The translations under genes were made by a program, and so were the position numbers. From positions 92,732 to 156,731 of the forward strand of contig NZ_SWFP01000013.1 of the NCBI RefSeq assembly GCF_005869225.1: DNA of 64,000 nucleotides, read 5' to 3'. Below, piece by piece: positions 8,001-17,292 of this stretch. The notes beneath the pieces are model-generated. The model ran no database searches. It worked only from the letters and a program-made list of their open reading frames with translations, and was not told the origin of the DNA. Positions within the stretch are counted from its first letter, which is position 1; each line of letters starts with the position of its first letter. This DNA is from Dyadobacter bucti. Its GTDB lineage: Bacteria; Bacteroidota; Bacteroidia; Cytophagales; Spirosomataceae.

Positions 8001-8741
8001 ATGTACCAGCGGGCTATTCATAACGATATGGTTGAAAAACTGCAGAAAGATATCCTTTCTCTGCAGGGTTTCAGGGTTCCGGCAGAGGGCCAGCGTATCA
8101 GTTTTGGCCTGGGAGCTATTGAGAATGCATTTCCTAACAGGATTTTCCCGACAGGCGCAATCCATGAATTGCTGAGCGATACCCGTGAAAATGCCGCCGC
8201 TACTACCGGTTTTGTGGCAGGCCTGCTGGGGAGTATCATGCAAAAGGGTGGTATATGCTTATGGATCAGTAACAAACGTACCTTGTTTCCGCCGGCGCTG
8301 AAATTTTTTGGTATCGAACCCGACAAGATCATATTTATTGATGTACAAAATGAAAAAGACCTGCTGTGGATGGTGGAAGAAGCATTGAAATGTCAGGCAT
8401 TGTCGGCTGTGGTAGGAGAGTTAAAGGAAATCAGCCTGACGGAATCAAGGCGGTTGCAGCTGGCTGTGGAGCAGAGCCGTGTGACTGGTTTTCTGCACCG
8501 TTTTAATCCCAAAAACACCCATACCATTGCTTCGGTGGCACGCTGGAAAATCTCTCAGCTTCCGAGCGAAACAGAAAAAGGCATGCCCGGGGTTGGCTTT
8601 TCCCGCTGGCATGTGGAACTGCTGAAAGTACGCAATGGCGAACCGGGTAGCTGGAAGCTGCAATGGTCCGCCGGAAGGTTCGAACATGTGATCCGGTACA
8701 AAGTGACAAAGCCCGAACCGGACCTGATGAATATTGCATAA
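8001..8741 (+). CDS. imuA: ImuA, RecA-like mutasome protein
   Basis: 246 aa, a degenerate RecA/SulA-like protein. The order fits the family: GLGAIENAFPNRIFPTGAIHEL near the N-terminus (the family's equivalent of the RecA start), an alanine/glycine-rich segment in place of a good Walker A (TRENAAATTGFVAGLLGSIM, about 54-73), and the strand/helix pairs CLWISNKRTLFPPAL and KIIFIDVQNEKDLLWMVEEAL. In ImuABC cassettes ImuA works with the inactive polymerase ImuB and the error-prone DnaE2 in damage-induced mutagenesis. It is the first gene of the operon; imuB starts 2 nt after its stop. The N-terminal MYQRAIHNDM start is accepted because the operator ends only 22 nt upstream. Confidence 0.85.
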   Translation: MYQRAIHNDMVEKLQKDILSLQGFRVPAEGQRISFGLGAIENAFPNRIFPTGAIHELLSDTRENAAATTGFVAGLLGSIMQKGGICLWISNKRTLFPPALKFFGIEPDKIIFIDVQNEKDLLWMVEEALKCQALSAVVGELKEISLTESRRLQLAVEQSRVTGFLHRFNPKNTHTIASVARWKISQLPSETEKGMPGVGFSRWHVELLKVRNGEPGSWKLQWSAGRFEHVIRYKVTKPEPDLMNIA

Positions 8742-8743
8742 CT

Positions 8744-10252
8744 ATGGAAAAGCGGTATATGTCGGTATGGTTCCGTCACCTGACGACGGACAGATGGATC
8801 GTCAGCCAGCCGGAGCTGAAAGATGTACCTTTCGTGCTGGCGGCCCCGGAACGCGGCAGAATGGTGATCAAGGCTGTGAATGTGCGTGCCGAAGTAATGG
8901 GCATTGAAAACGGGATGGTGGTAGCGGATGCCAGGGCGGTGCTGCCCGCCCTGCTGGTGTTCGACTATAAGCCCGGTTTTGCTGAAAAGCTGCTGCTGGC
9001 ATTTGGGACCTGGTGTATCCGTTTCACTCCGATCGTGAGTGTAGACCCGCCTGATGGGCTGATTCTGGATATTACGGGCTGCACGCATCTGTGGGGAGGC
9101 GAGCGGGCTTATCTGAAAGATATTGTTAACCGTATCCGGGGTGCGGGCTATGATGTGCGCGCAGCGATCGCCGATACCATTGGTACCGCGTGGGCGGTTT
9201 GCCGTTTTGGAACTGTTACACCCCTGATTCCGCCTGAAGGAGAGCAGGCTGCGCTTTCAGCCCTGCCGCCGGCAGCTTTACGGCTTGAAGCGGATACGCT
9301 CGAAAGAATGCAGAAGCTGGGCTTTTATCAGATCCGTAATTTTATGAATATCCCCCGCTCTGTTCTGAGAAGGCGGTTCGGGCCGCATCTTTTGTACAGA
9401 ATGGATCAGGCATTGGGTGCTGAGGAAGAACTTATTGATCCGATCCGGCCGGTGGAGCCTTACCAGGAACGGTTATCGTCGCTGGAACCGATCAGGACTG
9501 CTACGGGAATCAACATTGCACTCAGGAAACTGCTGGAAGCGCTTTGCGGAAGATTGTCAAAAGAAGGAAAAGGTTTGCGGAAAGGGGTTTTTATGGGATA
9601 CCGCATGGATGGGAAGATCGAACAGATCGAGATCGGCACCAATAGTGCGTCTTGCCATGTGGAGCATTTGTTCCGGCTTTTTGAGCTGAAAGTGTCTTCA
9701 ATTGAGCCTGCATTGGGTATAGAACTGTTTATCCTGGAAGCTCCGGTCGTTGAAGAGCTGGATCAGATGCAGGAAACCCTCTGGAATATAACTGGTAACA
9801 ATAACCAGTCCGAGATCACCGAGCTTCTCGACAGGCTGACAGGCAGAGGCGGTATGCAGATTGTGCACCGGTACCTGCCCGACGCGCATTACTGGCCGGA
9901 AAGGTCTGTCAAGGAGGCTGTTTCTATCCAGGAAAAACCCCAGATCGAGTGGCGTACGGACAAGCCCAGGCCGGTCAGTCTCTTGCCAAAACCGGAAAGA
10001 ATTGAAGTTGCAGCACTGCAACCGGATTACCCGCCCGCGGTTTTCCGGCACCAGGGTAAAGTTTACCATATCAGAAAAGCCGATGGCCCGGAACGGATCG
10101 AGCAGGAATGGTGGATAGAGGAGGGTTTGCACAGGGATTATTATTGTGTGGAAGATATGAAGGGCGCACGGTACTGGATTTTCAGGTTGGGGCATTATAA
10201 TGAAGACAAGGAAGACATGCCGGAGTGGTTCATTCATGGATTTTTTGCCTGA
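8744..10252 (+). CDS. imuB: ImuB, Y-family polymerase-like protein
   Basis: About 502 aa from ATG 8744. An upstream in-frame start at 8663 lies inside imuA and is rejected. The Y-family fold is recognisable: MSVWFRHLTTDRW at the start, PIVSVDPPDGLILDITG (palm) and LGFYQIRNFMNIPRSVLRRRFG (helix-hairpin-helix region). Catalytic acidic residues normally present in active Y-family enzymes are missing: no Asp in the first strand, and SVDPP in place of SIDE. This is the hallmark of ImuB, which acts as an adaptor to the beta clamp and DnaE2 rather than as a polymerase. The C-terminal part contains RPVSLLPKPERIE, typical of the family. dnaE2 follows after 5 nt. Confidence 0.88.
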   Translation: MEKRYMSVWFRHLTTDRWIVSQPELKDVPFVLAAPERGRMVIKAVNVRAEVMGIENGMVVADARAVLPALLVFDYKPGFAEKLLLAFGTWCIRFTPIVSVDPPDGLILDITGCTHLWGGERAYLKDIVNRIRGAGYDVRAAIADTIGTAWAVCRFGTVTPLIPPEGEQAALSALPPAALRLEADTLERMQKLGFYQIRNFMNIPRSVLRRRFGPHLLYRMDQALGAEEELIDPIRPVEPYQERLSSLEPIRTATGINIALRKLLEALCGRLSKEGKGLRKGVFMGYRMDGKIEQIEIGTNSASCHVEHLFRLFELKVSSIEPALGIELFILEAPVVEELDQMQETLWNITGNNNQSEITELLDRLTGRGGMQIVHRYLPDAHYWPERSVKEAVSIQEKPQIEWRTDKPRPVSLLPKPERIEVAALQPDYPPAVFRHQGKVYHIRKADGPERIEQEWWIEEGLHRDYYCVEDMKGARYWIFRLGHYNEDKEDMPEWFIHGFFA

Positions 10253-10257
10253 AAAAA

Positions 10258-13200
10258 ATGAAAGAAGAAAAAATAGAGAAAATCCCGTATACCGAACTGC
10301 AGGTAACCACGAATTTCAGTTTTCTGAGAGGGGCTTCACATCCTGAGGAGATGGTGGTTCAGGCATTTAATATGGGTTATAAAGAAATAGCCATCACCGA
10401 CCATAATACACTGGCTGGAATTGTGCGGGCACATGCTGCCGCGAGAAAAACAGGCATCAGGATCATCCCCGCCTGCCAGCTTAATCTGCTGGATGGCCCC
10501 AGCCTTCTTGCCTACCCGACCTGCAGAGAAGCCTATGCGAGGCTTTCGGCCCTGCTTTCAACCGGCAATCTCAGAACGGAAAAGGGTAAATGTGATCTCT
10601 ACAAAGCCGATGTGTATGCGCATGCAGAAGGAATAAAGTTTATCGCACTGCCTCCCGGTTCGCTGGATAAAAACTTTGACTTTGACCCGGTTTTTGAAAA
10701 AGTATTAAAAGAATACAGGGAAGCGCTGGGGGAGGACTTGTACCTGGGTTCGCACCGATCCTATCTTGGGGACGACGGAAAAAAACTCTTCCGGCTTTCT
10801 GAGATGGCAAAGCGCCTCGATATCCCTATGGTGGCCACCAACGATGTGTATTATCATCATCCGGAGCGCAGGCAGTTGCAGGATATTGTTACTTGTGTCC
10901 GTGAAAAATGTACGATTTATAATGCTGGTTTTCTTTTGCACCAGAATGCAGAGCGGCATCTGAAATCGACCAAGGAAATGAACCGGCTGTTCAGGCAGTA
11001 CCCGGATGCCATACAGCGCACACAGGAAATAGCCGAAGCCTGCCAGTTTTCGCTCGACAGCCTGGAATATGTGTATCCGGAAGAAATCACGAGCCAAGGC
11101 AGAACCCCGCAGGAGGAGCTTATCTATCTGACCTGGGAAGGTGCGGAAGAAAGATTCAATGGAAATATTCCGGAAGAAATCAGCAAAAGGATCCATGAAG
11201 AGCTGGATTTTATGGAGCGCAAAAACTACGCGTCCTATTTCCTCACAGTTTATGATTTTGTGCGTTTTGCCAGAAGCCAGAATATTCTGTGCCAGGGAAG
11301 GGGCTCGGCTGCGAACTCCGTTGTATGTTATTGTCTGGGGATTACGGCAGTTGATCCAACCAAGATCAAACTGCTTTTTGCAAGATTTATGTCCGACGCC
11401 CGGGACGAACCGCCTGATATCGACGTGGATTTTGAGCATGAGCGCCGGGAGGAAGTGATCCAGTATATTTTTAATAAATATGGCCGCGACCGCGCTGCTA
11501 TCGTAGCTACCGTAACCCAGCTGCACCGGAAAGGGGCTGTCAGGGATGTAGGAAAGGCCATGGGGCTGTCTGTGGATGCGATCAACCAGCTTTCAAAATC
11601 CCTCTATGAGTTCAACGAAGAGTGGCTGGAAGGAAAACAGGTTTCCGAGCATGGTTTTGATGCCAATGATCCACACCTGATCAAAGTATTGCAGCTGACA
11701 GAGCAATTTGTACGCTTTCCGCGGCAGCTCGGGCAGCATACCGGAGGTTTTGTGATCACCCGCGGTAAGCTGTCCGACCTGTGTCCGATCCTCAATGCCC
11801 GTATGGAAGACCGTACCTGTATTGAATGGAACAAGGATGATATCGAGACGCTGGGGTTTTTAAAAGTGGATGTATTGGCACTGGGCATGCTTACATGCAT
11901 CCGCAAGGCTTTTGATCTGGCCAAAAAACATTACGACAAAAACCTGACATTGGCCAATATACCACAGGATGATGCTAATGTATATGAAATGATCAGCGAA
12001 GCGGATACTATCGGTGTTTTCCAGATCGAAAGTCGTGCGCAGATGTCCATGCTGCCGCGTTTGAAACCGAAAGAATTTTATGACCTGGTCATAGAAGTAG
12101 CGATCGTGCGGCCCGGACCCATACAAGGGGATATGGTGCATCCTTACCTGCGACGCCGAAACGGGGAAGAAGAAATAAAATATCCGTCCAAGGAATTGGA
12201 AAACATACTGGGCCGGACGCTGGGTGTACCCTTATTCCAGGAGCAGGCGATGGAAATAGCCATTGTCGCAGCCGGTTTTACACCGGCTGAAGCAGACGGG
12301 TTAAGAAGAAGCATGGCTACCTTCAAAGCCAAAGGACTAGTAACCCAGTATGAAACCAAGCTGGTGAATGGAATGGTCGCCAATGGATATGAGGAGGAAT
12401 TTGCGAGAAGGGTGTTTAAGCAACTTGAAGGTTTTGGGAGCTACGGTTTCCCGGAAAGTCATGCGGCCAGTTTTGCCTTGCTGGTATATGTGTCGAGCTG
12501 GATCAAGCATTATCATCCCGATGTTTTCGCAACTGCTCTGCTGAACAGCATGCCGATGGGTTTTTACCAGCCCGCGCAGATTATTATCGATGCCCGGAAA
12601 CATGGGGTGGAAGTGAGGCCTGTGGATGTCAATTACTCTTTTTGGGACAATACGCTGGAAGAAAAGATTGGCGATTCCTGCCCCATACGCCTGGGTTTCA
12701 GGCAGGTAAAAGGCTTGCAGGAAAGTGAGGTGCAGATGCTGGTAGAGGGCAGGACGCAACCTTACAGTGGTATCCATGTTTTGAGGGATATGGGGGTTTC
12801 TCAAACCACACTGGAAAAGTTGGCCGATGCTGATGCTTTCAGGTCAATGGGTATGGACAGGCGCAAAGCGATGTGGGAAGCGTCCGCTATGGCCGACCGG
12901 CCTATGGGATTGTTTACCGGCCATGCTTCGCAAAGCAGTTTTGAACCCCAGGTAGAATTGCCTGAAATGACCCCGTCCGGGCATGTTTTTCAGGATTATG
13001 CTTCCACGGGATTGTCAATCAAAGACCATCCCGTAAGTTTTGTGCGTAATAAGCTGTCTGCAAAACGTGTGGTGCGGGCGCAGGATCTAAAAAATTGTAG
13101 AGACGGTGCCATACTCAAAGTCGCGGGACTGATACTGGTCAGGCAGAGGCCGGGAACAGCCAGCGGGATCTGTTTTATTACGATTGAGGACGAAACCGGT

Positions 13201-13512
13201 GTGGCCAATCTGGTGGTATTTAAAAAACTGTTTGACCAATACCGCAAGGAAATTCTGCGCTCCCGGTTGCTGATGGTGGAAGGCAAGCTGCAAAGGGAAG
13301 GGAAGGTGATCCACATCGTGGTGAGGCGATGCTATGATGTATCCGGCCTCATGCGGGAGCTGAATATTTTCGAAGAAAAGGACCCGGATGTGCTCACCCT
13401 TTCTCGTGCCGACGAAAACGATGGCGAAATCCCATCCGGCAGGGTCAAAAAGGAAAAAGCTGCCAGAACAATCCAAACGGAGATTTTTCCGGCAGGCAGG
13501 AATTTTAAATAG
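10258..13512 (+). CDS. dnaE2: Error-prone DNA polymerase III alpha subunit DnaE2
   Basis: About 1084 aa from ATG 10258, just after the imuB stop; the upstream GTG/ATG region overlaps imuB. An N-terminal PHP domain (TNFSFLRGASHPEEMV, AITDHNTLAGIVRAH) is followed by the C-family polymerase core with catalytic PDIDVDF (Asp387, Asp389 and Asp391, approximately), the GRGSAANSVVCYCLGI motif and a C-terminal OB-fold (about 960-1040; DETGVANLVVFKKLF). The length matches DnaE2/ImuC rather than replicative DnaE (usually longer). It performs translesion synthesis with ImuA and ImuB after damage. It is the last gene of the cassette. Confidence 0.93.
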   Translation: MKEEKIEKIPYTELQVTTNFSFLRGASHPEEMVVQAFNMGYKEIAITDHNTLAGIVRAHAAARKTGIRIIPACQLNLLDGPSLLAYPTCREAYARLSALLSTGNLRTEKGKCDLYKADVYAHAEGIKFIALPPGSLDKNFDFDPVFEKVLKEYREALGEDLYLGSHRSYLGDDGKKLFRLSEMAKRLDIPMVATNDVYYHHPERRQLQDIVTCVREKCTIYNAGFLLHQNAERHLKSTKEMNRLFRQYPDAIQRTQEIAEACQFSLDSLEYVYPEEITSQGRTPQEELIYLTWEGAEERFNGNIPEEISKRIHEELDFMERKNYASYFLTVYDFVRFARSQNILCQGRGSAANSVVCYCLGITAVDPTKIKLLFARFMSDARDEPPDIDVDFEHERREEVIQYIFNKYGRDRAAIVATVTQLHRKGAVRDVGKAMGLSVDAINQLSKSLYEFNEEWLEGKQVSEHGFDANDPHLIKVLQLTEQFVRFPRQLGQHTGGFVITRGKLSDLCPILNARMEDRTCIEWNKDDIETLGFLKVDVLALGMLTCIRKAFDLAKKHYDKNLTLANIPQDDANVYEMISEADTIGVFQIESRAQMSMLPRLKPKEFYDLVIEVAIVRPGPIQGDMVHPYLRRRNGEEEIKYPSKELENILGRTLGVPLFQEQAMEIAIVAAGFTPAEADGLRRSMATFKAKGLVTQYETKLVNGMVANGYEEEFARRVFKQLEGFGSYGFPESHAASFALLVYVSSWIKHYHPDVFATALLNSMPMGFYQPAQIIIDARKHGVEVRPVDVNYSFWDNTLEEKIGDSCPIRLGFRQVKGLQESEVQMLVEGRTQPYSGIHVLRDMGVSQTTLEKLADADAFRSMGMDRRKAMWEASAMADRPMGLFTGHASQSSFEPQVELPEMTPSGHVFQDYASTGLSIKDHPVSFVRNKLSAKRVVRAQDLKNCRDGAILKVAGLILVRQRPGTASGICFITIEDETGVANLVVFKKLFDQYRKEILRSRLLMVEGKLQREGKVIHIVVRRCYDVSGLMRELNIFEEKDPDVLTLSRADENDGEIPSGRVKKEKAARTIQTEIFPAGRNFK

Positions 13513-13667
13513 TATAAAAATAAAAACCATCCGGATTGTTGCTGGGGGCGGCTATGAACGGTAATCTATATGGTGTTATATTTATCTAACAGTGATAGAA
13601 AATCTTCAAATGCGACGACCGGTCTGCGGGGCCAGGATCTAATCGTGCTGATTGCGTGGTTTAATAG

Positions 13668-16316
13668 CTATTTGCCGAACAGCATTTTGTCAATATGAAA
13701 AAGAGGGTAAGGCGATGCCGGGTTCTTGAAAACAAAATACAGATCGTGTTTTCCTTTGGTCGGTTTCAGTGAAATGGCTACATCTTTCCAGCCAGTTTTC
13801 AGGTCGTCAAGCTTACCGGGGTTAACATTCAGAGATCCTATGAGGGGGCCATCTTTGCCACCGGTACGCACTTCAATAATTCCGCCAGCACCGTGTTCCT
13901 GCAATCTCAGTTTTATCGACCTGATCTGGTTTAGATCAATATCATCGTAGCGCACATACTTTCCATTCCTGATATTGGAGATGTACGAAACGTAGCCGGT
14001 GTTCAGCGTTGCGATCACCACACCCACGTTCCCGTCCGAATAGTCTTCCATTTCGATCTGAGGATCTCGCAATACCACATGTTTGCTGGTCCGGATCGGG
14101 GAAGCGGTTTTGGTGCCGCCGTCGGTGTAGGATGCCTGCAATACATACGCACCTTCGGTCCCCTTGCCTTTGTGGCTGCCCAGCAATTGTTTTCCCTGCA
14201 GAGGAAGAGAATTATGTTTTTGGTTCAGGCTCAATATATAATCTGTGATTTCCTCAGCTTTTTCAGGCGAAAGGTCGGGATGCGGGGGCATGGGATAGCT
14301 TCCCCAACTGCCGCTGCCGCCGGTTATGATCTTTTCGGCAAGCTTTGTTTTGGCATCTTTTTGTCCTGCGTAACGTGTCGCGATTTCATTCAGGGCCGGG
14401 CCGATAGAGCGGGTCTCCATAGTATGGCAGGCCTTGCAGTCCAGTGTGGAATAGAATTTTTTGGTATTGGCAAACCGGGCGTCTTCATCCCCGGAAGACA
14501 GCACGCTGGCCAGGTCCTTCCCGAAAGGCAGGTAGTGAAACGAAACTTTAACCCTTTCTTTTACAATGGGTTTATCTTCTTTGTCCGTGATGGATACTTT
14601 GTAGTCGAATTCCTGATCATCCCAGTAAAAGCTCTGGTTGGAAAGAGTTGTTAGTCCCACTTTCGGAGGAGCATTTCCTACTTTTACCTGGGAGGTGGTG
14701 GTGCCCTGAGCACCCTGGGAATCAGTTACAGTAAGCAAAATGTCGTAGGTGCCGGGTTTTGTAAAAGTATATGCGGATTCTTTACCTTTCAATTTTGTCT
14801 TGCCGATTGTCCAGGTGTAAGTCAGCTTGTCGTTCTGGTCAAAATCCTTTGAACCGTTTGCCGACAATGTTATTTTCATAGGTACCGCACCGACCGTTTC
14901 GGATACATGCGCAACTGCGATCGGACGGCGGTTTCCTTCGCTGTATTCTACTCTTATGATGCCTGAATCGGTGTTTTTTGCAAACCAGTTTGTCCCGTAG
15001 GCAAGTATGTAAACGGCCCCGTCCTTTGCGATCTGCATATCCATCGGCGCCACCACTTTGAGCTGTGGCAGAAAAGGCTCCATACTAACATAATTCCCTT
15101 GTTCATCCAACGTCACAGCCATCATCCATTTTCGGATCCAATCATAGATAAGCAGCTTTCCGTTGTAGTACTCCGGCAATTTGTAAGGTGCATCCTGGTA
15201 AAGATCACTGTAATAAACCGGGCCGGCCATCGCGCTCGCTCCGCCTTTGCCGACCAGCGGCCAGCGTTTGGACGGGCCTTTTCCATACCATATCCAGGCC
15301 GGCTGGGCGGGTGGCAGGTTTTTGATACCTGTGTTATTGGGCGAATTGTTTACAGGATGCGCCGGGTCCTGGCCGGGGCCTTCTTTTTTTGTTTCAAAAT
15401 CATATTTTGGAAAAACTTCATTGGCACCCAAAAAGTAAGGATACCCAAAAAAGCCCGGCTTACGCGCCTGGTTGATCTCATCATAGCTCAGCCGGCCTTC
15501 CTCCGCGGGTACCTCCGTGTCGGGGCCGACGTCTCCCCAGTATACAAAACCGTTTTTGGCATCTACCGACATACGGAAAGGGTTTCGGCACCCCATTACA
15601 TATATTTCCGGACGGCCCTCCTCACCGTTTTTCGGGAAAAGGTTACCATCCGGAATAGCGTAGGTTCCGTTTGCTTCGGGCTTGATACGCAGGATTTTCC
15701 CGCGCAGGTCGTTGGTGTTGGCCGAGGTGCCCTGTCCGTCGGAAAGCTGCCTTCCCGGACGCTCGTCGGTAGGATTGTGGCCTTCAATTTCTTCGGCATT
15801 GGTATTGTCGCCGATGGAGAGGTATAGCAGCCCTTTGGAATCAAAAGTAAGGTAACCGGCTGAATGGCAGCAATATGTTCGCTGGGTCGGAACTTCGAGC
15901 AGTACTTTTTTGGATGACATATCCAATGTTCCGTTTTTATACTCAAACCTCGCCAGTTCGCTGATGTGCCGTTCGCCACCGAGACCGTAATAGAGGTAGA
16001 TCCAGTTGTTTTTCTCATAACCGGGATCAATGGCTACACCCAGCAGCCCATCTTCAATCCCGCTGAATACGTTCAGATGGGCAACTGTGCCCAGTTTTTT
16101 CGCTTTGGCGTCATATAATCGCAAAGCGCCTTTTCTTTCCGCCACCAATATGCTTTGATCGGGCAGAATAGCCATCTGCATGGGTTCATCAAAACCGGAG
16201 GCGAGTGTACTGTAAGTAAAGCGGGTGGAGTCGGGAGCTGACTGGCTGTGGGCTTTCTGACAAAAAACAGAAGCGAGTACGAGCCAGGTTGCTGTACAAA
16301 ATTGACGTGTTGTCAA
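13668..16316 (-). CDS. PQQ-type sugar dehydrogenase-like/PKD/cytochrome c/CBM6 fusion
   Basis: 882 aa with a signal peptide (about 1-25, ending KAHSQ). Domains in order: six-bladed propeller of the glucose/sorbosone dehydrogenase family (about 30-455; YLSIGD, LRGKILRI, GCRNPFRMS, WGDVGPD); PKD domain (about 460-548); a linker; a cytochrome c domain with heme motif CKACH (Cys627, Cys630, His631) and the likely axial Met in YPMPPH; and a C-terminal CBM6-like carbohydrate-binding module (about 750-882). The start is TTG at 16316: an in-frame stop lies 15 nt upstream and the next Met is far inside the propeller. It probably oxidises a sugar outside the cytoplasm and passes electrons to the fused heme. 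It is the last gene of the SusCD locus. Confidence 0.86.
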   Translation of the reverse strand: MTTRQFCTATWLVLASVFCQKAHSQSAPDSTRFTYSTLASGFDEPMQMAILPDQSILVAERKGALRLYDAKAKKLGTVAHLNVFSGIEDGLLGVAIDPGYEKNNWIYLYYGLGGERHISELARFEYKNGTLDMSSKKVLLEVPTQRTYCCHSAGYLTFDSKGLLYLSIGDNTNAEEIEGHNPTDERPGRQLSDGQGTSANTNDLRGKILRIKPEANGTYAIPDGNLFPKNGEEGRPEIYVMGCRNPFRMSVDAKNGFVYWGDVGPDTEVPAEEGRLSYDEINQARKPGFFGYPYFLGANEVFPKYDFETKKEGPGQDPAHPVNNSPNNTGIKNLPPAQPAWIWYGKGPSKRWPLVGKGGASAMAGPVYYSDLYQDAPYKLPEYYNGKLLIYDWIRKWMMAVTLDEQGNYVSMEPFLPQLKVVAPMDMQIAKDGAVYILAYGTNWFAKNTDSGIIRVEYSEGNRRPIAVAHVSETVGAVPMKITLSANGSKDFDQNDKLTYTWTIGKTKLKGKESAYTFTKPGTYDILLTVTDSQGAQGTTTSQVKVGNAPPKVGLTTLSNQSFYWDDQEFDYKVSITDKEDKPIVKERVKVSFHYLPFGKDLASVLSSGDEDARFANTKKFYSTLDCKACHTMETRSIGPALNEIATRYAGQKDAKTKLAEKIITGGSGSWGSYPMPPHPDLSPEKAEEITDYILSLNQKHNSLPLQGKQLLGSHKGKGTEGAYVLQASYTDGGTKTASPIRTSKHVVLRDPQIEMEDYSDGNVGVVIATLNTGYVSYISNIRNGKYVRYDDIDLNQIRSIKLRLQEHGAGGIIEVRTGGKDGPLIGSLNVNPGKLDDLKTGWKDVAISLKPTKGKHDLYFVFKNPASPYPLFHIDKMLFGK

Positions 16317-16352
16317 GGTTTTTTGTATTTAAATTGACGAATGGACTTGTGA

Positions 16353-17192
16353 TTATTTTGGGCCGATCACCATAACCAGCGGCAGGTGGTCGGAGGCATA
16401 GGTCTCGTTCACAGTTTCATACGAAATCCGCCTGTACTTTTTTACGGCTTTGCGGTTCAGCATGAGATAGTCGAGGGTTTTCACCGGTGCATCAGCCGGA
16501 AAAGTATGTTGGCAATCGGTGCAGGGGATTTGCAGGTGTTCGGCCAGGTTTTGGATCGTCGGATTGTCCGGTGTGGTGTTCAGATCGGCGCCGAGGATAA
16601 CGGGCAACCCGCTATGTTTCCCGATGATCTTGTTCAGCTGCAAGATCTGATGCGCGCGGTCTTTGTTACTGAGATGGTCCAGATGGGCAGATAAAAACAC
16701 TAGTTTTCCGATTTCAGTCTTTACAGTCACCAGCGCTACCGCCCGTATTTCGCTGTCGGGATGATCCGAAACCACCGTCAGACGATAACTTTCGGTTTTT
16801 TTAATCGGAAATCTTGAAAGGATCGCAACCCCATATTCACCATTGCTCCGGTCGACTGCTTTGGCAAAATGATAATACATTCCCGTAAGCTCGGCCAGCT
16901 TTTTCGCCTGGTGCGAGCCCTTTCCCGACCGGTCGGTGAAGGCGTCTACTTCCTGCAAAGCCACCAGGTCGGGTGCTTGTTTACGGATTACTTCCGCAGT
17001 TGCCGCCAGATCCGTAAATCCCCATCCTTTGGACGGCGGGCTGGCGATCCTGATGTTATAGGACATGATTTTGAGCGTTTTTTTACCGGTGTCATTTTCC
17101 CTGCTGCTGTTTGCCGGGTTTATTGCTTTGGATAAAAAAGAGTGCAAAAGAAGGGTCAGGATCAGGAAAAGGGCACTTTTTGAAAAGGTCAT
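16353..17192 (-). CDS. Endonuclease/exonuclease/phosphatase-family hydrolase, secreted
   Basis: 279 aa with an N-terminal signal peptide (FSKSALFLILTLLLHSFLSKA). All EEP-family motifs are present: LKIMSYNIR (Asn), LVALQEVD (Glu, metal ligand), HLDHLSNKDR, GADLNTTPDNP (Asp/Asn) and the terminal SDHLPLVM (catalytic His). The fold hydrolyses phosphodiesters or phosphomonoesters (nucleases, sphingomyelinases, inositol phosphatases); the export signal argues against a DNA-repair role. It lies between a metallophosphoesterase and a heme dehydrogenase in one minus-strand run, so the SusCD substrate may carry phosphate esters. The exact substrate is unknown. Confidence 0.85.
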   Translation of the reverse strand: MTFSKSALFLILTLLLHSFLSKAINPANSSRENDTGKKTLKIMSYNIRIASPPSKGWGFTDLAATAEVIRKQAPDLVALQEVDAFTDRSGKGSHQAKKLAELTGMYYHFAKAVDRSNGEYGVAILSRFPIKKTESYRLTVVSDHPDSEIRAVALVTVKTEIGKLVFLSAHLDHLSNKDRAHQILQLNKIIGKHSGLPVILGADLNTTPDNPTIQNLAEHLQIPCTDCQHTFPADAPVKTLDYLMLNRKAVKKYRRISYETVNETYASDHLPLVMVIGPK

Positions 17193-17292
17193 GATGTATT
17201 GTTAATGTTGTTTTGGATGTCAGGCCAAGCGGCTTCGAGGCTGTCACCGGTCGCTCGGTGTCGATTTTTAATGGGTTCAGGAATAGTCGGTT

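Noticed and set aside
8663..8743. Longer start for imuB inside imuA
   Set aside because: It would add 27 non-family residues; ATG 8744 gives the standard ImuB N-terminus directly after the imuA stop.
14079..14654. Plus-strand frame inside the heme dehydrogenase gene
   Set aside because: The minus-strand gene has clear domains (cytochrome c, CBM6) across this region; the plus frame has none.
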